Assembly (NCBI GenBank): GCA_030146365.1
Contig: JASLBU010000104.1
Location: 1-5,106, forward strand
Length of the DNA: 5,106 nucleotides
Direction of reading: 5' to 3'
Source: Candidatus Limnocylindria bacterium
GTDB taxonomy: Bacteria; Chloroflexota; Limnocylindria; QHBO01
Shown piece by piece: positions 1 through 4,533 of the stretch; the stretch's first letter is position 1, and every line of letters starts with the position of its first letter. Made by a program: the position numbers and the translations under genes. The notes beneath the pieces are model-generated. The model was given only the letters and a program-made list of their open reading frames with translations. It did not search any database and was not told the origin of the DNA.

Positions 1-15
1 CGTCGTCTGTGCCAT
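1..15 (-). CDS. pspA: 5' end of a probable PspA/IM30-family gene (cut by window edge)
   Basis: Only the ATG and four further codons are inside the window, reading M-A-Q-T-T. The start is well supported because GGAGGA lies 5 nt upstream. From memory, many actinobacterial and Chloroflexota PspA/IM30 proteins begin MAQT(S/T) followed by a leucine-glycine-arginine stretch, and pspA often sits next to a gene for a TPM-domain membrane protein like the one immediately upstream here. PspA is a peripheral, coiled-coil, ESCRT-III-like protein that binds and protects the inner face of the cytoplasmic membrane under envelope stress. The gene lies 57 nt after the TPM stop on the same strand, so co-transcription is likely. 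Five residues plus context cannot prove the family: that a gene starts here is nearly certain, while the PspA identity is inference. Confidence 0.55.
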
Positions 16-20
16 TGATC

Positions 21-26
21 TCCTCC
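21..26 (-). promoter_or_regulatory. Shine-Dalgarno site of the pspA-like gene
   Basis: Read on the minus strand, GGAGGA is followed by a 5-nt spacer (GATCA) and ATG at 15-13. It is a near-perfect anti-16S match and fixes the start of the edge-truncated gene. It contrasts with the weak or absent ribosome sites of the genes that head transcription units in this window. Confidence 0.85.
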
Positions 27-72
27 AGTGCACTCGCCGCCGAACATCCGTCCGGCGGGTTGATTGAAATCG

Positions 73-2145
73 CTACCAGCCTCCGCCGCGCGATCGGCCA
101 CCCCCGCCGCCGAAGCCGCCGCCGAAGCTGCGACCGCCTCCGCCGAAGCCGCCTCCCCCGAAGCCTCCGCCACCGAATCCGCCGAACCCGCCCCCGCCGA
201 ATCCGCCGAATCCGCCGCCGCCTCGCCGGCCACCGCCGGACAGGATCGAGCCGATGATCGAGCCGATGATCACGCCGCCGACGTCGCCGCCCCAGTTCGC
301 GCCGCGCCCGGTCGAGAACGGGGAGCCACCGATCACGATCGTGCCACCGAGACCGTCGTCGACGGTCGCGTCGAAGTCGCGTCGAGCGGTCGCGTAGGCC
401 GCGTCGGCCAGCTGGCTCGCCCGTCGGGCGTGGGCGAGGGCCGCGCGCGGGTCGCTGTCGCGCGTGCTGAGGGCGCGGGTGAGAGCCGCATCGGCCTCCG
501 ACAGCGCGGTTCGTGCGCGACGACCGATGCCGTGTCGCCGCGACGCGATGAACTCCTCGGCCCGCGCCGTCGCGAGCTCGGCGGACCGAATCGCCGCGTC
601 AGCGGCCGCGATCTCGTGGGCCTCCCGCTCGCGAGCCTCGGCGACGCTGGCGATGACGGACTCGGCCGCTGCCTCCGCCTCGCGCGCCAGCCGATACGCC
701 GCCACGAGGTCCGGGGGAGTGCCGCTGCTGGCTGCCTCGGCCGCCTCCAGCCGCGATCGGGCCGCGGCGAGCTCGTCGCGCTGGTCACTGCCGGACTCGG
801 CCGCCACCACCGAAGCGGCCTGCTGCAGGTCCTGCCGCGCGCGCTCCATCGCCGGCCCCAGCGCCGTGCGCGCCTCTTCGAGCGCCCCGGCCTCGTGCTG
901 CACGGCTGCGAGCAGCGCCCTGGCCTGCGCGAGCGCGTCCTGCGACGCCTTCGCCGCCCGGCCTGCGGCCCCGCGCTCCCCGCGGTCGAGCGCCTGGCGC
1001 CCTTCCGAGGCCGCCCGCTCCGCGAGGTCCAGCCGCTTGGTTGCCTCCGCGACGTTGCCGTGCACGGCCTGGGAGCTGCCCCCGGCCTCCGCTCGGAGCG
1101 CGGTAAGGAGCGCCTCCACGGCCGGAACCTGGGCCCTCGCCTGTGCCACCTGCGCCTCCTGGTCGGCAAGCACCTCGGGCGCCCGGCGCTCGAGATCACG
1201 CAGCTCCTGGAACCGGGCGGTCTGGGCCTCGACGAGCTGATCGGCCTTCTCGCAGTGCCCGACGATCTCGTTCAGCATCCGCTCGCGATCCGCCGGCGCG
1301 TCCGGGGTTCCGTCGTCGAGCAGCTGCCGCAGCCGGAATGCCGCCTTGAGCTCGTTGCGTGCGGCGTCCAGCGCGGCCCGGAACGGCTCGGCCGCGTCGG
1401 CTCCGAACTCGGCCTCCACGAAGCCGAGCTCCTGGCCGTTGTGCCGCAACAGCTCGTCGGTCTCGATGAGCAGTGCGTTCGCCCGTTGTGCGAGACCTCG
1501 CAGCGAGCGCTCGCGCTCCCGGTCCTGCTCGTCCGCGGCGCGGCCGGCCCGCCAGCGCTTCCACAGCATCCACGCCCCGAATGCGACGGCGGCGATCGCC
1601 AGCAGCACGCCGAGGTCGAGCCCGCCACCGGAACCCTCGGCGCCTGGTCCGGGCGTGTTCGCCGGCTCCTCCCCGGCGGCGGATGCAGCTGCCTCTCCGA
1701 GGCCCTCCGCGGCGCCGGCGATCGCGGCGCCCCACTCTCCCTCGCCCAACAGGGGTTCGACGTCCTCCGCCAGGATTCGGTCGATCTCTTCGTCGGTCAC
1801 GGAGTCCAGCAGGTCTCCCACCCACATCCCGTCCCGACGGTCGTCGATCGCCACCACGAGCACGGCATCGTTGCCGCCCAACCCGTTCTCGGCGGCAGTC
1901 GCGTCGGCGTAGTCGGTGATGGCCTGGCCACCGGTCGTGCTCACGAAGAGCGCCCACAGCTGAATGCCCTGGGCGTCGAGCGCGTCGATCGCAGCCTGCG
2001 CCTCGTCGATCTGCGCGTCGGTGATGACGCCGGTCTCGTCCGTGACGCGGTCGGAGAGCGTGACGGCCGCAACCGGCACGGCCGCCAGCGTGAACAGGAG
2101 GACGAGCGCCAGCGCGAGGCGGGGAATCAGGGTGAAGGGCTGCAT
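73..2145 (-). CDS. TPM-domain membrane protein with long coiled coil and glycine-rich tail
   Basis: A 690-residue envelope protein. Residues 1-27 form a signal peptide (hydrophobic core ALALVLLFTLAAV, likely cleavage after PVAA). Residues about 28-154 are a TPM domain (YgcG/Psb32/TPM_phosphatase family), recognisable from VTDETGVITDAQ, the ALFVSTTGG strand and a GNDAVLVVAIDDR strand. A Pro/Gly linker (155-175) precedes one transmembrane helix (about 176-195) followed by the positive stop KRWRAGR, which predicts the TPM domain outside and the rest in the cytoplasm. Residues about 205-595 are Ala/Glu/Arg-rich and almost entirely helical, probably coiled coil. A short hydrophobic GVIIGSIIGSIL segment (about 624-635) leads into a 54-residue tail with 38 glycines in FGGGG-like units, ending GGGW. 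The start at 2145 places the signal peptide at the N-terminus and follows a -10-like TATTCT by 8 nt. A GTG one codon earlier (2148) is an alternative. TPM domains are involved in membrane-complex maintenance or phosphatase-like activity, but the function here is unknown. The pspA-like gene follows. Confidence 0.88.
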   Translation of the reverse strand: MQPFTLIPRLALALVLLFTLAAVPVAAVTLSDRVTDETGVITDAQIDEAQAAIDALDAQGIQLWALFVSTTGGQAITDYADATAAENGLGGNDAVLVVAIDDRRDGMWVGDLLDSVTDEEIDRILAEDVEPLLGEGEWGAAIAGAAEGLGEAAASAAGEEPANTPGPGAEGSGGGLDLGVLLAIAAVAFGAWMLWKRWRAGRAADEQDRERERSLRGLAQRANALLIETDELLRHNGQELGFVEAEFGADAAEPFRAALDAARNELKAAFRLRQLLDDGTPDAPADRERMLNEIVGHCEKADQLVEAQTARFQELRDLERRAPEVLADQEAQVAQARAQVPAVEALLTALRAEAGGSSQAVHGNVAEATKRLDLAERAASEGRQALDRGERGAAGRAAKASQDALAQARALLAAVQHEAGALEEARTALGPAMERARQDLQQAASVVAAESGSDQRDELAAARSRLEAAEAASSGTPPDLVAAYRLAREAEAAAESVIASVAEAREREAHEIAAADAAIRSAELATARAEEFIASRRHGIGRRARTALSEADAALTRALSTRDSDPRAALAHARRASQLADAAYATARRDFDATVDDGLGGTIVIGGSPFSTGRGANWGGDVGGVIIGSIIGSILSGGGRRGGGGFGGFGGGGFGGFGGGGFGGGGFGGGGRSFGGGFGGGGGRSRGGGW
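76..237 (-). repeat. Low-complexity glycine-codon tract encoding the FGGGG tail
   Basis: This is a degenerate run of GGC/GGA/GGG codons broken by TTC about every three to five codons (residues 637-690 of the TPM protein: 38 Gly, 8 Phe, 5 Arg, 2 Ser, 1 Trp). On the plus strand it reads as CCGCCGAA-like units. Such tails are common in actinobacterial TPM-domain proteins. The near-repetitive DNA is prone to length change by slippage and also to assembly error. Confidence 0.8.
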
Positions 2146-2153
2146 CACGGCAG

Positions 2154-2159
2154 AGAATA
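2154..2159 (-). promoter_or_regulatory. -10-like element for the TPM gene (possible leaderless start)
   Basis: On the minus strand TATTCT ends 8 nt before the ATG at 2145 and 5 nt before an in-frame GTG at 2148. That is where transcription would begin at or next to the start codon. There is no good -35 match at 16-18 nt and no close Shine-Dalgarno: a GGGAG lies about 17 nt from the ATG, which is too far. The same layout occurs before the hydrolase and the ATPase gene. Confidence 0.45.
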
Positions 2160-2334
2160 GGGCTCCCGCTGGGATCTCGCGGACCGGGGAGCACTGGGCT
2201 CGAAGGCCGGCCGCCGTGGTCGCCGTCGCAAGGCGGATGCCGGTCTCCCGTGGCTGCACGTCCCGATGGCGCACGGACGCACGCTCACCTGCCGTGCAAA
2301 TGCAACCCTCGTCGGCCGCCCCGCCCGGAGTCGC

Positions 2335-2418
2335 CTAGAAGATTGCGCCGACGCAGGAAGCGAGCAGCCAGATGACGAGAACGATGCCGATGATGACACC
2401 GATGATGATTCGGCCCAT
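2335..2418 (-). CDS. 27-residue hydrophobic membrane micropeptide
   Basis: A short gene reading ATG to TAG. The product begins MGRIIIGVIIGIV, continues with VIWLLASCVG and ends AIF. One Arg at position 3 is its only charge, followed by about 20 hydrophobic residues able to span the membrane once, N-terminus probably inside. Support comes from a GAGG Shine-Dalgarno 6 nt upstream, an in-frame TGA ten codons upstream with no other start codon between, and 22 of 27 codons ending in G or C, as expected of coding sequence in this genome. Residues 19-22 (LASC) match a lipobox, but only five residues would follow the cysteine. It is divergent from the hydrolase gene and 189 nt upstream of the TPM gene on the same strand. 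I do not recognise a family. It could be a small membrane-protein modulator, or a chance ORF over a GAT-rich stretch. Confidence 0.5.
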   Translation of the reverse strand: MGRIIIGVIIGIVLVIWLLASCVGAIF

Positions 2419-2424
2419 GTGGAA

Positions 2425-2428
2425 CCTC
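2425..2428 (-). promoter_or_regulatory. Shine-Dalgarno site of the micropeptide gene
   Basis: GAGG on the minus strand, 6 nt before the ATG at 2418. It is short but correctly spaced, and it is the main signal that the micropeptide ORF is translated. Confidence 0.45.
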
Positions 2429-2496
2429 GTGCATGCGAACGTTGCCCGTCATCTAAGCAAGCACGGTGCCGCGGCCCCGCTTCGGCATCCAGCCGG

Positions 2497-2502
2497 TACG
2501 AT
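2497..2502 (+). promoter_or_regulatory. -10-like element for the rsbQ-like operon (leaderless start)
   Basis: TACGAT matches the TANNNT form of the -10 element and ends 7 nt before the ATG at 2510, so the transcript should begin at or very near the A of that ATG. This decides the start: the in-frame ATG at 2501 lies inside the hexamer and would not be transcribed. No Shine-Dalgarno precedes either ATG, and no convincing -35 hexamer is visible. Confidence 0.5.
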
Positions 2503-2509
2503 GCGCGCG

Positions 2510-3325
2510 ATGCCCATCGACGTGATCGCGCGGAACAACGTCCGTGTCATGGGGCGCGGCACTCGTCCCATGGTCTTCGCCCACGGGTTCGGCTGCGACC
2601 AGACCATGTGGCGGTTCATCACGCCGTCGTTCGAGGATGACTACCGGATCGTGCTGTTCGACTACGTCGGCCACGGCGCGTCGCAGCACGGTGCGTACGA
2701 CCCCGTCCGCTACGCAACGCTGGGGGGCTTCGCATCGGACCTGCTCGACGTGGTGGACACCCTCGACCTCCGCGAGGTCATCCTCGTCGCCCACTCCGTG
2801 AGCAGCATGATCGGGGTGCTCGCCATCAACGACCAGCCCGAGCGCTTCGACCGGCTCGTCATGATCGGCCCCTCGCCCCGGTACCTCAACGATCCGCCGG
2901 AGTACGTCGGCGGATTCGATCGCGCGGAGATCGAAGGATTGCTCGACGTGATCGAGAAGAACACCGTTGGCTGGGCGAGAACCCTCGCGCCGATCGTTGC
3001 CCAGAACCCGGACCGACCGGAGCTCACCGTCGAGCTGCACGACAGCTTCTGTGCCACGCTGCCGGCCGCGGCGCGGCAGTTCGCGTCGGTGACCTTCCTG
3101 TCCGACAACCGCGCCGACCTTGCACGGCTCCCGGTGCCGTCGCTCGTCCTCCAGTGCAGCGAGGACGCCCTAGCGCCGACGGAGGTCGGCCGTTACGTGG
3201 CGCGCACGACCCCCAACAGCACCTTTCGTCAGCTGGCTGCCACCGGCCACTGCCCGCACCTCAGCCACCCGGAAGAGACGGTCCAGGCGATCAGGGAGTA
3301 CCTCGCCGGTGTCGGCCCAGCCTGA
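2510..3325 (+). CDS. rsbQ: RsbQ-type alpha/beta hydrolase, sensor partner
   Basis: A 271-residue cytosolic alpha/beta hydrolase that resembles Bacillus subtilis RsbQ (269 residues) along its whole length by memory comparison. Shared stretches include FGCDQ near residue 27, ILFDYVG-like VLFDYVG near 48, IGPSPRYLNDPPEY near 119, DRPE near 168 and GHCPHLSHPEET near 246. The catalytic triad falls at Ser96 (AHSVS elbow), Asp219 (CSED) and His247 (GHCPH), the same numbers as I recall for RsbQ. The elbow has AHSVS where RsbQ has GHSVG. In Bacillus, RsbQ acts on an unidentified small, probably hydrophobic molecule and is required for the PAS-PP2C phosphatase RsbP to signal energy stress. Plant KAI2/D14 receptors share this fold. 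The start at 2510 aligns residue for residue with RsbQ and suits the leaderless promoter. The gene overlaps the downstream PAS-kinase by 17 nt, indicating translational coupling and joint function. Confidence 0.9.
   Translation: MPIDVIARNNVRVMGRGTRPMVFAHGFGCDQTMWRFITPSFEDDYRIVLFDYVGHGASQHGAYDPVRYATLGGFASDLLDVVDTLDLREVILVAHSVSSMIGVLAINDQPERFDRLVMIGPSPRYLNDPPEYVGGFDRAEIEGLLDVIEKNTVGWARTLAPIVAQNPDRPELTVELHDSFCATLPAAARQFASVTFLSDNRADLARLPVPSLVLQCSEDALAPTEVGRYVARTTPNSTFRQLAATGHCPHLSHPEETVQAIREYLAGVGPA
3293..3298 (+). promoter_or_regulatory. Shine-Dalgarno site of the PAS-kinase gene, inside the hydrolase gene
   Basis: AGGGAG lies 10 nt before the GTG start at 3309 and within the last codons of the hydrolase. 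It supports the GTG start and a translationally coupled overlap. The spacer is slightly longer than ideal. Confidence 0.6.
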
Positions 3326-4433
3326 GCCGGCCCGGGGGCAGCCGGCGCCGGATCCCATCCTGGACGCTGCCCCGTGCGGCTTCCTCTCCATGGACGAAGG
3401 CGGGACGGTGGTGCTTGCCAACGCGACCCTCGCTCAGCTCGTCGGTCGCGATCGGTCGGAGCTCGTGGGCTCCCACATCAACCACCTGCTGCCGGCGGCG
3501 GGCCGCATCTTCTACAGCACCCACGTCTTCCCGCTCCTCCAGCTCCACGGCGCGGCGGAGGAGCTGTACATGCGTCTCCAGCACGCCGATGGCTCGCAGA
3601 TCCCGGTGATGGTGAACGGGCGCAGCAGACGCTCGACGGACGGGTTTTTCCACGACCTGGTGTTCGTGCCCATGCGTCAGCGGAGCCAGCTGGAATCGGA
3701 GCTGGTCGCGGCGCGCAACACGGCCCTCGAGGCTGCTGCCGCGAAGGACCGCTTCCTGTCCATCGTCTCCCACGAGCTCCGCTCGCCGCTGGCGGGCATC
3801 TCCGGCTACGCCGAGCTGCTCCTTCGAGAACGGAAGGGCCAGCTCGTCCCCGATCAGCGCCGATACGTCGAGCGGATCCACGAGGCGGCGCGCTACCAGC
3901 TGCGCCTGATCGAGGACATCCTCGACTTTGCCTCCATCGACGAGCGGAACGTCGTGACCCCCATCCCGCTGGCCATCGAGGATGTCCTGGCGCGCGCGGA
4001 GTCCATCCTTGGCCTGCGTGCTCGGGAGGAGGGCCGGCGCCTGCGCCGCCAGCCTCGACCAGCGAAGGGCGCCGTACGGGCCGATCCCCGAGCAGTCCAG
4101 CAGATCCTGCTCAACCTCGGCACGAACGCCATCAAGTACGGCCGGCCCAAGAGCCGCATCACGCTCGCGGCCGAGATCGCCGACGGGCGCGTCCGGCTGA
4201 CCGTCACGGACGAGGGCGAGGGCATCGCCGGCGACCAGATGGAGCGGATCTTCGAACCGTTTGTCCAGCTCCCTCCCTCTGGTGGCTCGCCGACCTCGAG
4301 GAAAGGCGTGGGGCTCGGGCTTTCGATCAGCCGTGACCTGGCCCGCGCCATGGACGGTGATCTCACCGTGGAGAGCGTGCCCGGCACCGGGTCGCGTTTC
4401 ACCCTGGAGCTGCCGGCGGCCTCGGCGGCCTGA
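3309..4433 (+). CDS. Soluble PAS sensor histidine kinase with RsbP-like PAS domain
   Basis: A 374-residue kinase with no signal peptide or membrane segment, hence cytosolic. Residues about 16-123 are a PAS domain strikingly like that of Bacillus RsbP as I remember it: (D)APCGFL near 20, AN.TL near 37, FPLL near 74, EE-Y, DG..IPV near 94 and PMR.R near 121. A helical linker (about 122-147) leads to HisKA with the H-box SHELRSPL (phospho-acceptor His155). The HATPase_c domain has an N-box (QILLNLGTNAIKY, Asn269/Asn273), G1 DEGEGI (from Asp301), F-box IFEPF (313-317) and G2 GVGLGLSI (333-340). All catalytic motifs are intact, so autophosphorylation is expected. The start is GTG with an upstream AGGGAG; the first later ATG (residue 28) would break the PAS domain. 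It overlaps the rsbQ-like gene by 17 nt, and the hydrolase probably generates or removes the PAS ligand. No response regulator is encoded in the window, so its target is unknown. Confidence 0.92.
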   Translation: MSAQPEPARGQPAPDPILDAAPCGFLSMDEGGTVVLANATLAQLVGRDRSELVGSHINHLLPAAGRIFYSTHVFPLLQLHGAAEELYMRLQHADGSQIPVMVNGRSRRSTDGFFHDLVFVPMRQRSQLESELVAARNTALEAAAAKDRFLSIVSHELRSPLAGISGYAELLLRERKGQLVPDQRRYVERIHEAARYQLRLIEDILDFASIDERNVVTPIPLAIEDVLARAESILGLRAREEGRRLRRQPRPAKGAVRADPRAVQQILLNLGTNAIKYGRPKSRITLAAEIADGRVRLTVTDEGEGIAGDQMERIFEPFVQLPPSGGSPTSRKGVGLGLSISRDLARAMDGDLTVESVPGTGSRFTLELPAASAA

Positions 4434-4442
4434 CCTCCCCAA

Positions 4443-4456
4443 GGCTTCCGCAAGCC
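4443..4456 (+). terminator. Small hairpin after the kinase gene, possible weak terminator
   Basis: GGCTT-CCGC-AAGCC forms a 5-bp stem with a 4-nt loop, starting 10 nt after the kinase stop codon. A second small stem (GCGGC-TGG-GCCGC) lies at 4475-4487. Neither is followed by a T tract, so intrinsic termination is uncertain. The position between the operon and a gene with its own promoter is the main argument. Confidence 0.22.
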
Positions 4457-4521
4457 GACGTCCGTGCCAACTCGGCGGCTGGGCCGCGCGCACGCAGCTG
4501 TTCGCTCTTCGCGGGGCGGGG

Positions 4522-4527
4522 TAGGCT
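4522..4527 (+). promoter_or_regulatory. -10-like element for the ATPase regulator gene (leaderless start)
   Basis: TAGGCT (TANNNT) ends 6 nt before the ATG at 4534, placing the expected transcript start at the start codon. The stretch between is GCGGGC, with no proper Shine-Dalgarno spacing, and no clear -35 hexamer is seen. It suggests the ATPase gene is transcribed independently of the hydrolase-kinase operon. Confidence 0.5.
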
Positions 4528-4533
4528 GCGGGC

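Noticed and set aside
37..58. Inverted repeat CCGCCG...CGGCGG between the TPM stop and the pspA-like gene
   Set aside because: It is a 6-bp stem with a 10-nt loop built of common GC triplets and no T tract. A terminator here would also split a likely operon.
76..237. Short repeated units that could suggest a CRISPR array or tandem repeat element
   Set aside because: The units are only about 9-15 nt and degenerate, have no spacers, and are in-frame glycine/phenylalanine codons of the TPM tail.
64..2160. Plus-strand open frame of about 700 codons opposite the TPM gene
   Set aside because: It is the antisense shadow of a GC-rich, Ala/Gly/Arg-rich gene. Its translation is low-complexity with no recognisable domain, while the minus strand gives a signal peptide, TPM domain, membrane helix and typical tail.
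2146..2274. N-terminal extension of the TPM protein by 43 residues
   Set aside because: It would bury the signal peptide inside the protein. Start 2145 places the signal peptide at the N-terminus and follows a -10-like box by 8 nt.
2271..2297. Inverted repeat GCACGG...CCGTGC with a 15-nt loop downstream of the micropeptide
   Set aside because: The stem is 6 bp with a large loop and no T tract on either strand. This is common by chance at this GC content, so it is not called a terminator.
2371..2409. GAT-rich stretch as a microsatellite or binding-site array
   Set aside because: The GAT triplets are spaced irregularly and are explained as ATC (Ile) codons of the minus-strand micropeptide. 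There is no longer repeat unit.
2372..2509. N-terminal extension of the hydrolase from 2372 or 2501
   Set aside because: RsbQ aligns from the ATG at 2510. The ATG at 2501 lies inside the TACGAT box, and the extension overlaps the divergent micropeptide gene and is not hydrolase-like.
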